The notes under the pieces are model-generated. The model saw only the letters and a program-made list of their open reading frames with translations, ran no database searches and was not told where the DNA came from. Positions 18,301 to 24,701 of a stretch of DNA of 33,901 nt are shown piece after piece; the first letter of the stretch is position 1; every line of letters begins with the position of its first letter. The DNA is taken from assembly GCF_002906255.1 (NCBI RefSeq), contig NZ_POTC01000034.1, positions 1 through 33,901 on the forward strand, written 5' to 3'. Position numbers and translations under genes: made by a program. The DNA is from Novacetimonas maltaceti (GTDB lineage Bacteria; Pseudomonadota; Alphaproteobacteria; Acetobacterales; Acetobacteraceae).

Positions 18301-18354
18301 GGGAGGAGCGCCATCGTATGCCGTACTTGCTGCGGCGGCATCACTGCGTGGCAC
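15322..18354 (-). CDS. TPR-GT2-GT4 fused double glycosyltransferase
   Basis: This large cytoplasmic protein (1010 residues) carries two glycosyltransferase units. Residues 25-140 look like TPR helices. About 218-315 is a beta domain opening with GISGWVWHPADP, a type seen beside bacterial glycosyltransferases. About 340-600 is a GT2 fold: VHVIIPVHGS, VVDDATPDG, LLNSDTLVAPGWL, and the catalytic-type segment GYGEENDFCMRA. About 625-1000 is GT4-like: GGVERVITD, EWHHALGH, a Cys cluster C761/C769/C772, VLVVGAIGMEKGY, and CPETWCFTLGLVWQAGL. In the last motif the second Glu of the usual E-x7-E is Leu958, so the GT4 half may be weak or inactive. GTG start; it overlaps the Sel1 gene by 14 bases, implying coupled translation. 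It probably elongates a glycan on a protein or lipid carrier. Confidence 0.85.
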   Translation of the reverse strand: MPRSDAAAASTAYDGAPPSPDDGGDAHAALRHAQSLIAQGQDAAAQPWLDRAWRLAPQDAGIGFALAVGRMGMGDHAGVVRLLQPILRRHDFREGWTLLALAHIALSQWEQARTAVAHVLSRHGFEAAIGTCAARVCAALGLPGWVGMTGDGTVHWGGLPDGEAPSLRAGQRRLPPCRGRGAPTSRRLPQNARRAALLEATDGEARPLLGSPLRPAAIGRTIGAIRMDRGGISGWVWHPADPAHAPRLMVRDQEGRLLLPPFDATRNATPCPGLPPLARPRAVRIARAALPASGSIHVQTRDGRDLAGSPILLGPLPAPQRAGTTRAGARRPHIPRHSARVHVIIPVHGSRDMALACIDSVLNAPPQPAGPFTMSVTVVDDATPDGLLRADLDLLAARGAITLLRHAANRGFPHAINTGLAQAGGEDVVLLNSDTLVAPGWLDELVAVAYGRADTGTVTPFSNDASILTWPDPQAADEDVPPPDIRQVRLLMEAARTANAGRAVDIPTGHGFCMFIRHDCLNATGPLRTDLFAQGYGEENDFCMRATRLGWRHVAAPGAFVGHVGGASFGVARQTLMQRNLWLINRLYPGYDALIRDHVARDPLAPARRRMGVVLWRRMSRAQGFSRAVVLATHAMRGGVERVITDRARMWRARGLRPLVLRPAHDPARTGPGFRIEADSDGIQGLAMPVLEFRWPAERDALLAFLRTEGVRGVEWHHALGHGARLRELCAALGVPYEMYVHDYAGLCPRIVMVGPSDRYCGEPDIAGCTNCVAALGSLLDPDEDGDGNGGIVAMRDRFGRDMAGARRVIAPSHDVARRLARHFPAQGVQVRAPHDDRPALSLPMLVAATPLPARMPPLPPRPRTGRVRVLVVGAIGMEKGYAILRDAARDARARDLPVEYVIAGYSANDAELLATGHVFITGPYDHDEALALVRAQQADIGFVPSVCPETWCFTLGLVWQAGLGAVGFDIGAVAERIRATGRGVTLPLSMGVHQLNMFFMSYASHTPSP

Positions 18355-20224
18355 GTGCGGCCCCCGCGCCGGAGGGGCCGTCCGGCGTAGTCGCGGTATC
18401 CGGGGCGGTATTCGGGGCGGTTTCTGGCATGGCTTCTGGCGCGGACAGCCCCGGCAGGCGCGCCAGGTCCTGCGCCGCCTGTGCCACCCCCTGCGCGTGC
18501 GCGCGCCGCAGCCACGTGCGTGCCTGCGCCGGGTCCGTCGTGCCCGCCAGCCCCCGCGCGAGGTAACGCCCGAGCATCAACTGCGCGAGTGCATGTCCCC
18601 TGCGCGCGCCCTGCGTGAACCAGTGCTGGGCCTGCGTGCGGTCGGCCGGGATGTCATGCCCCCCGCCATACATCGCGCCGAGCGAGAACATGGCGTCGGC
18701 CAGTCCCTGCCGCGCGGCCTGGTGGTACAGCGCCAGCGCCGCCCCATGGTCGCGCGCGCCGCCCTGTCCCGTCACGTGCATCTGCGCGGCAGCAGCCTGT
18801 GCCTCCGCCATGCCGTCGCGCGCCGCCTGTGCGATCCAGTGGCGCGCGGCCACCGGGTCGGCCGCAACGCCCTGCCCGCCGAGCAGCATGCGACCGTACC
18901 AGTATTGTGCATTGACCACGCCGGCCCGTGCCGCGTGCAGCATCCAGTGCGCGGCCCGCGCAGGGTCGGGCGCATGGCCGAACCCTTCCAGCAGGCATTT
19001 GGCGTAATTGAAGGCGGCAACCGGGTCGCCCGCGTCCGCCGCGCGCGCGAAACCGTCCATCAGGGCGTGGTGTTCGTCCCGCCCTTCATGTCCGCCCGCA
19101 TCGCTGTCCCGCGTGGTGTCGGGATCAGGGTCGCCCGTCATGGTGTCGAGCACGGCGGCAAGGTCCGCCGTCGCCGCATCGTCGCCACATGCGACGGCGC
19201 GGCGCAGCCAGCGTGCCGCCGCGCCTGGGTCGGGGGCGGGCAGGCCACGGCCGGACATGCACATCACCGCCACCATGCGGCAGGCATCGGCGCGCCCCGC
19301 CTGTGCCGCGCGGCGGTACCATGACAGGGCCTCCTGGTCGCTGGCCATGTCCGCGATGCCGCGCGCATGCAGGTCACCGACCACGATCGCGGCCTCGCGG
19401 TCGCCCTGCAGCGCGGCACGGCGCAGCCATGTCTCCGCGCGCAGGACATCGCGCGCCACCCCCCGCCCGCGCAGCAGCGCCATGCCATAGCGCGCGCAGG
19501 CGGGACGGATATCCTGCTCCGCCGCCTGCTGGTACATCCGCGCCGCCGCCACGAGGTCAACCGTCCCGCCCTGCCCGGTTTCATGCAGCATGCCCAGCAC
19601 GTAGCATGCACTGCCCAGCCCCTCGTCCGCAGCCATCTGCAGGGCATCCATCGCGGCGGCCGCGTCCGTGTGCAGCCGGGCGAGGCCCAGCCCCAGATAT
19701 CCCTGCGCGCACCCGGCCTCGGCCGCGGCGGTGCTCCAGCGCTGCGCCGCCGTGGGGTCGCGCATGTCCTCGGGGCCATGGGACAGCAGGTGGCCATACA
19801 GCGCCTGCGCATCGGGCAGGCCGAGTTCGGCGGCACGCCCGATCCAGCGCATGGCTTCCACCGGGTCATGGCCGGGGACGGGGGGCGCATCGCCACCGGG
19901 CAGCACGGCGCGCGCCGGGTCGTCGTGCGCGATGTCGAGCAGGAACAGCATGCCGAAGGCAAAGCAGGACTCCGCATGCCCGGCCTGTGCCCCGCGCCGC
20001 AGCCAGCGCGCGCCTTCAGGCACGCTCGGCGCGGTGCCGAGACCGTCGAGATAGGCCTGCGCCACGCGGAACTGCGCCTGTGGCATGCCATCGCGCGCCA
20101 TCTGGCCCAGCAGGGCGAAGCCGCGCGCGGCCTCCCCGCCTTCCAGCAGGCGGCAGGCGTGCTCATAGGCGGCGCCCGGTGCGATGCCTGCGAAAAACCG
20201 GTCGAAAATGCGCGGGATCTTCAT
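18341..20224 (-). CDS. Sel1-like repeat protein
   Basis: The 627-residue protein is built almost wholly of about a dozen Sel1-like (TPR-related) repeats of roughly 36 residues. Each follows the pattern A..W...AA..G...A...LG.....G.G...D. Typical units are AARHWIAQAARDGMAEAQ and AQHWFTQGARRGHALAQLMLG. There is no signal peptide, so it should be cytoplasmic, probably a scaffold for protein contacts. A low-complexity Asp/His-rich insert separates repeats near residues 365-385, and a short Pro/Ala/Thr-rich tail follows the last repeat. It lies 12 bases after hlyD and overlaps the glycosyltransferase start, so its most likely partners are the exporter and the glycosyltransferase. Enzymatic activity is not expected. 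Confidence 0.88.
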   Translation of the reverse strand: MKIPRIFDRFFAGIAPGAAYEHACRLLEGGEAARGFALLGQMARDGMPQAQFRVAQAYLDGLGTAPSVPEGARWLRRGAQAGHAESCFAFGMLFLLDIAHDDPARAVLPGGDAPPVPGHDPVEAMRWIGRAAELGLPDAQALYGHLLSHGPEDMRDPTAAQRWSTAAAEAGCAQGYLGLGLARLHTDAAAAMDALQMAADEGLGSACYVLGMLHETGQGGTVDLVAAARMYQQAAEQDIRPACARYGMALLRGRGVARDVLRAETWLRRAALQGDREAAIVVGDLHARGIADMASDQEALSWYRRAAQAGRADACRMVAVMCMSGRGLPAPDPGAAARWLRRAVACGDDAATADLAAVLDTMTGDPDPDTTRDSDAGGHEGRDEHHALMDGFARAADAGDPVAAFNYAKCLLEGFGHAPDPARAAHWMLHAARAGVVNAQYWYGRMLLGGQGVAADPVAARHWIAQAARDGMAEAQAAAAQMHVTGQGGARDHGAALALYHQAARQGLADAMFSLGAMYGGGHDIPADRTQAQHWFTQGARRGHALAQLMLGRYLARGLAGTTDPAQARTWLRRAHAQGVAQAAQDLARLPGLSAPEAMPETAPNTAPDTATTPDGPSGAGAARATQ

Positions 20225-20236
20225 GGTGCCGACGGA

Positions 20237-21721
20237 TCAGGGCTCACGCATGCCATTGGTCATCGCGGGGATCAGCTTGTTGAGCAGGTACTGCATGATG
20301 GTGCGCCGGCCGACATGGATGTCCGCCTCCACCGGCATGCCGGGCTGCGGGCGGAAGAAGGGCGGCACGCCATGCAGGCTGTAGCGGTCGATCGCAAGGC
20401 GCACGCGGTAATAGGCTGCCTGCGGGTCGCCCGATGCGTCGGCGGCGCCGCCTTCCTGCGCCGTCATGCCGCCCGCGACATTCGTGCCGCCACCGGCAAA
20501 GGAGTCCGCGCTGATGACGCGCACCGTCGCGTCCGCCCCGCCATACTGCGTATAGGGGAAGGCCGCGAATTTCAGCAGCGCCCTGTCGCCGGTGCGGACA
20601 TAGCCGACATCCAGCCCCCGCATCACGGATTCCACCTCCAGCCGCCCGTCCACCGGCACCAGCGTCATCAGTGGGGAGGCCGCCTGCAGCACCGACCCCG
20701 TGGACAGCCGCGCGATGCTGAGCACCACGGCGTCCCTTTGCGCGCGCATCTGCACCAGCGTGTGATGCAGCATCGCCTTGCGATAGCTGCTGTCGGCATC
20801 GGCAAGGTGGTGCTGCGCCACGCTGAGGTCCTGGTACACCGTTGCCTGCCAGTTGCCGATATAGCCGTCGCGCTGCGCCTTCATCGCCTCCAGCCGCGCG
20901 CGCGTGGCCTCCGCATCGTGGCGCGCGGTGATCTGAGAGCGCACGACCTCCATCAGGCTGTCCTGCGAGGCAAGGGTGGACAGGCGGCTGCCGACCTGTT
21001 CGCGTTGCAGGCGTTCGCGCATGTCGCGCACGTCGCTCGCCACCTTCGCGCGGGCGGCATACATCGCCGTGCTGGCCTCGTATCCCTGCAGGTCGCTCTG
21101 CAGGCCGGCCACCTGGCGGTCGTAATTGGCGACCTTGGCCGAGTATTCCGACCTGCGGCGCATGAAATCCGCCGCCTCCTGCACCGAGGCGGGGTCGGAC
21201 ATGTCCGGGGCATAGTCGCGTCCCGCCGCCTCCGCCGACAGGCGCGCGACTTCGGCGCGGTAGGACGCGGCCTGCTTGCGCATGTTCTCCACGTCGGCGT
21301 CGCTCAGCGTGGGGTCGAGTTCCGCAAGGATGTCGCCCTTGTGGACGATGTCGCCCTCATGCACGTTGATCGAACGGATGATCGAGGTTTCGAGCGGCTG
21401 CACGACAAGGGTGCCGTCGGCCGCCACCAGGCGCCCGTTCGTCGTCACCACCCGGTCCAGCGGCAGGAACGTCATCACCAGCAGTCCCGCGATCGCAAGG
21501 CCGCCGATCACCCAGATGATGTACAGCGCCGCATCCTGTGGCGGCATGTCGATCAGGGCCGCGCTGGGGGAATAGAATTCCAGCAGGCCGGGCGGCAGTG
21601 CCGCCGTGGCGGTATCGGTGGCGGGCAGCAGGCGGGCGAGGGGGCGGGCGGTCTCGCCGCTCGTGTCGTGCGCCCCGTCCGGGGCGTCGGCATCATGGGG
21701 GGGCATGTCGCGCTCGCTCAT
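20237..21721 (-). CDS. HlyD family type I secretion adaptor
   Basis: This 494-residue membrane fusion protein should bridge the inner-membrane ABC exporter to a TolC-like outer-membrane channel. A cytoplasmic Pro/Ala/Asp-rich stretch of about 60 residues leads to one membrane helix (about 64-86, ALYIIWVIGGLAIAGLLVM). Next come the first lipoyl half (VQPLETSIIRSINVHEGDIVHKGD), a long coiled-coil hairpin (about 130-330), and the second lipoyl and beta-barrel part. The family ending PGMPVEADIHVGRRTIMQYLL is near residue 465. Its start overlaps the stop of the ABC exporter gene by four bases. No outer-membrane channel gene is in the window, so TolC must be supplied elsewhere. Confidence 0.93.
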   Translation of the reverse strand: MSERDMPPHDADAPDGAHDTSGETARPLARLLPATDTATAALPPGLLEFYSPSAALIDMPPQDAALYIIWVIGGLAIAGLLVMTFLPLDRVVTTNGRLVAADGTLVVQPLETSIIRSINVHEGDIVHKGDILAELDPTLSDADVENMRKQAASYRAEVARLSAEAAGRDYAPDMSDPASVQEAADFMRRRSEYSAKVANYDRQVAGLQSDLQGYEASTAMYAARAKVASDVRDMRERLQREQVGSRLSTLASQDSLMEVVRSQITARHDAEATRARLEAMKAQRDGYIGNWQATVYQDLSVAQHHLADADSSYRKAMLHHTLVQMRAQRDAVVLSIARLSTGSVLQAASPLMTLVPVDGRLEVESVMRGLDVGYVRTGDRALLKFAAFPYTQYGGADATVRVISADSFAGGGTNVAGGMTAQEGGAADASGDPQAAYYRVRLAIDRYSLHGVPPFFRPQPGMPVEADIHVGRRTIMQYLLNKLIPAMTNGMREP

Positions 21722-23973
21722 TCTTCGGGTTCATGAAGGTCGGGCAGCATGTCCGCGTCCGCCATGTCCGACGGGGCGGCCTGGTGGCGGTTCTGCTGGA
21801 GCCACAGCGTGCGGTAGATCGCGCAGCGTTGCAGCAGGACCGCATGCGGGGCGATATCGACCACGTGTCCCTGGTCCATCACGCAGATCTGGTCGCAGTC
21901 CACCAGAGAGGACAGCCGGTGCGAGACGATGACCATCGTGCGCCCGCGCGCAAGGCGCTGCAGGTTGGCGTTGACCAGCGCCTCGCTCTCGGGGTCGAGG
22001 GCGGAGGTCGCCTCGTCAAGGATCATCAGGCGCGGGTCGGAAATCACCGCGCGCGCGATGGCGAGGCGCTGGCGCTGCCCGCCGGAGATGTTGGTGGAGC
22101 CTTCCTCGATCCATGTCTCATACCCTGCGGGCATGCGTTCGATGAACTCCTCCGCCCCGGCAAGGCGGGCGGCGCGGACCACCGCCTCCATCGTCAGGCC
22201 GGGGCGGCCTGCGACGATGTTGTCGCGGATGGTGCCGCGGAACAGGAAATTGTCCTGCAGCACCACCCCGCACGAACGCCGCAGGTAGGTCAGGTTGATT
22301 TCGCGCAGGTCGATCCCGTCAAGCCGCAGGTAGCCGGTATAGGAGCGGCTGACGCCCTGCAGCAGGCGCGTGATCGTGGACTTGCCCGACCCGCTGCGCC
22401 CCACCAGGCCCAGCATCGTGCCCGCCGGGACGTTGAACGTGACGTCCGACAGCGCGGGCGACGAGGCGCCGGGATAGGTGAAGCAGACATCGACGAATGA
22501 CAGCGCCCCGTGGATGGGCGGGCGCATGCCGGTGGTCAGGGCCTGCGTTTCTGTGGGGCGGTTCAGCACCGACCCGGCCTCGGCCAGGGAGGCGCGGACA
22601 TCGTTGAGGTCGTCGATCAGGCGCGCCATCCCCACCAGCGGGGCCGCCACGCGCCCGCCCAGCATGGTGAACGCCATCAGCGCGCCTGCCTCCAGCCCGG
22701 TGGAGGTGGAGGAAATGGCAAGGTACGCCCCGATCAGGATGATGCCGCGATTGATGAACAGGTCGAGCGGCGTGACCATCGTGTTGATCCAGTTGCCCAT
22801 CCGCCCCGACGCCAGCGACGTGCGCACGACATCGGCGGTGCGTTCGTCCCACAGGCGGCGGCGGCTGGGTTCCAGCGCCAGCGTCTTGATGGTGCGGATG
22901 CCCGAGACGGTTTCATACATGACGGCGTTGCGCGCCATCTCGGCGTTGACCTGCCGCCCCACCAGCCGTCCCATCGGGGTCATGCCGATCACGACCACCA
23001 GCCCGATCGCCCCCGCCGCCGCGACCGTCATCCATGCCAGCGTCGCGCTGAGCCAGAACAGCACCGGCAGGATCACCACCAGCGTAAAGAGGTCGAGGAA
23101 GGTGGTCAGCAGCCGTCCGGTCATGAACTGCCGCACCTTGTAGATGGCGGACACGCGGCCGATGATGTTGCCCGCCTGCGCGCGTTCGAAGAATTCCAGC
23201 GGCAGCGCGAGCAGCCGGTCGAACACCGCGAGCGAGATTTTCGTGTCAAGGCGCGTGCTGATGACCAGCGTGAGTTCCCGCCGCCCGTAGCTGAGCAGGA
23301 TTTCATACAGGCTCATGACGATGACAAGCCCGCTGATGGAGATCAGCGTCGCCATGGAGTGGTAGTTCACCACCCGGTCGATCACCTGCATGACGATCAG
23401 CGGCGGGAAGATCGCAAGGACGCTGATGACCATCGACGCCAGGATGATGTTGCGCAGCAGGGAGCGTTCGCCCAGCACCATATGCGCCAGCCACGTGGCG
23501 TCGATCGGCGGTTCGGCCTGGCGTGTCTCGCTGTGCGCGCGCACCAGCAGGACATCGCCGGTCCAGGCCTGCTCCATGCGCAGCCCGTCCACCGCGACTG
23601 GCGCGCTGCCATCCGGGGCGAACGGGTCCACCAGCCATACGACCCCGTCGCCCGCGTCCGCGCCGACCATCAGGCCGGCCGACCCGTCGGTGAACATCAG
23701 CACGATGGGCGGGACGTCGCGCATCTGCACCAGTGTCGCCCACTGCAGGTGCATCCCGCGCGCGTTCAGGCCGTTTTCCTCCAGCCAGCGGGCCAGCGAC
23801 GCGACGGAGGGAACCTGTTCCCCCGGTTCGGCCCGGTAGTCGCGGGCCTCAAGGTCGATCCCATGAAATCTGGCCGCCCGAACCACCGCCTGCAGCCGTA
23901 TCATGGCGGGTGCGTGGGGTTCATCCTCCGCTGGGGGAAGGGCGGGATCTGTCTTCGGGTCCAGAGCGCCCAC
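21718..23973 (-). CDS. HlyB-type type I secretion ABC transporter
   Basis: The 751-residue half-transporter should export a polypeptide with the HlyD-like partner. Residues about 20-150 are a C39-like domain with no cysteine at all, so it is a non-proteolytic, HlyB-style docking domain and not a bacteriocin-processing peptidase. Residues 170-460 form the six-helix membrane domain (SLLRNIILASMVISVLAIF onward). Residues 490-725 are the ATPase: Walker A GRSGSGKST at 525-533, signature ISGGQ at 629-633, Walker B LMILDEATSALD, and H-loop His685. Together these point to a large unprocessed substrate such as an RTX or BapA-like adhesin. The substrate is not in the window. It is 77 bases downstream of the small CxCC protein gene, and the block's main promoter may lie in that gap or upstream of it. 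Confidence 0.93.
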   Translation of the reverse strand: MGALDPKTDPALPPAEDEPHAPAMIRLQAVVRAARFHGIDLEARDYRAEPGEQVPSVASLARWLEENGLNARGMHLQWATLVQMRDVPPIVLMFTDGSAGLMVGADAGDGVVWLVDPFAPDGSAPVAVDGLRMEQAWTGDVLLVRAHSETRQAEPPIDATWLAHMVLGERSLLRNIILASMVISVLAIFPPLIVMQVIDRVVNYHSMATLISISGLVIVMSLYEILLSYGRRELTLVISTRLDTKISLAVFDRLLALPLEFFERAQAGNIIGRVSAIYKVRQFMTGRLLTTFLDLFTLVVILPVLFWLSATLAWMTVAAAGAIGLVVVIGMTPMGRLVGRQVNAEMARNAVMYETVSGIRTIKTLALEPSRRRLWDERTADVVRTSLASGRMGNWINTMVTPLDLFINRGIILIGAYLAISSTSTGLEAGALMAFTMLGGRVAAPLVGMARLIDDLNDVRASLAEAGSVLNRPTETQALTTGMRPPIHGALSFVDVCFTYPGASSPALSDVTFNVPAGTMLGLVGRSGSGKSTITRLLQGVSRSYTGYLRLDGIDLREINLTYLRRSCGVVLQDNFLFRGTIRDNIVAGRPGLTMEAVVRAARLAGAEEFIERMPAGYETWIEEGSTNISGGQRQRLAIARAVISDPRLMILDEATSALDPESEALVNANLQRLARGRTMVIVSHRLSSLVDCDQICVMDQGHVVDIAPHAVLLQRCAIYRTLWLQQNRHQAAPSDMADADMLPDLHEPEE

Positions 23974-24050
23974 GGCGATCCCCTGCTTGCAATGCTGTCG
24001 TCAAATGAAGCCTGCAAACTAGGTCCAGAAAGCAAAATGTTTCTTAACGC

Positions 24051-24485
24051 TCAGGCATTTCCGCCATCATGCGCATCAGCCGCACGGTACCGGGCGCGCA
24101 CGACGATGTCGGTGCTCACGTCCCGGCGCAGCGCGGGCAGGTACGCCGCATCCGCCATGATGACCACGCGCGCGAACCACGCGATGCCACCTGTTGCGCG
24201 CCGGCGGAACAGGTCGCCCAGCAGCGCGCCGATTCCCGCCCGCCCCACACAGCACCCGCATGCCGCCCCGTGCCCGAACGCGGCTGGCGCCGGCGGGGCA
24301 AGGGGCACGACCGCCGCCCATCCACCGGCCTGCGCTTCCCCCGGCGCCGCAGGCCCCACGCGCACCAGCACGGTGCGGGCGTCGGGGGGCAGGGCGCCGG
24401 GACTGCACAGTTCAAGGCGGATGCGCCCGTCATCGTCCTGCCCGTCATCATGTCGTGTGCCTGTCGGTTGCGCGATGTCGTGCAT
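24051..24485 (-). CDS. Small CxCC protein resembling part of a CobW/COG0523 GTPase
   Basis: The 144-residue product is not a known family to me. Residues 70-135 read like the segment of G3E GTPases around the metal-binding CxCC motif: HGAACGCCVGR, then LLGDLFRRRATGGIAWFARVVIMADAA, parallel to GDL...L.....FDRVVIET.GLADP. It ends with VVRARYRA, like the ARFRLDG segment. The N-terminal part has no P-loop (GxxGxGKT), so GTP binding is not expected. The ATG at 24485 is preferred to one at 24518 because AAGGA lies upstream of it. It is the first gene of the minus-strand exporter block, 77 bases before the ABC transporter. It could be a metal-binding accessory or simply a decayed fragment. Confidence 0.6.
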   Translation of the reverse strand: MHDIAQPTGTRHDDGQDDDGRIRLELCSPGALPPDARTVLVRVGPAAPGEAQAGGWAAVVPLAPPAPAAFGHGAACGCCVGRAGIGALLGDLFRRRATGGIAWFARVVIMADAAYLPALRRDVSTDIVVRARYRAADAHDGGNA

Positions 24486-24571
24486 GCGCGGGGTCCTTTG
24501 CGATATCCTGTGCGCCATGTGGCGCGATGATGGGCGCTAAGTGCGTCACGGATGCATCCCTGAACTGGACA

Positions 24572-24648
24572 GGCATGCGGGAGTAGGGGAATAAGATGGG
24601 CATGAACCGGCATGTTTGCGATGCCGCTGGCAATCCGCCACCCATGCC
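24572..24648 (+). promoter_or_regulatory. Structured leader upstream of metH
   Basis: The 216-bp gap before metH contains GGCATG three times (24572, 24599, 24609), an ATGCC at 24621 and CATGCC at 24643. One fold pairs 24599-24604 with 24643-24648 around an inner hairpin, 24610-24614 with 24621-24625. Other pairings are mutually exclusive. It could be a regulatory leader. No cobalamin, SAM-II or SAH riboswitch core is recognisable, so the call is only that alternative stems exist. Confidence 0.35.
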
Positions 24649-24701
24649 TTCCCGTTATGGTGCGGCGGCACCCCTTGCGCATATGACAGATCAGGATACC
24701 C

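Noticed and set aside
24486-24701. Known SAM, SAH or B12 riboswitch before metH
   Set aside because: None of the conserved cores could be found; only alternative short stems remain.
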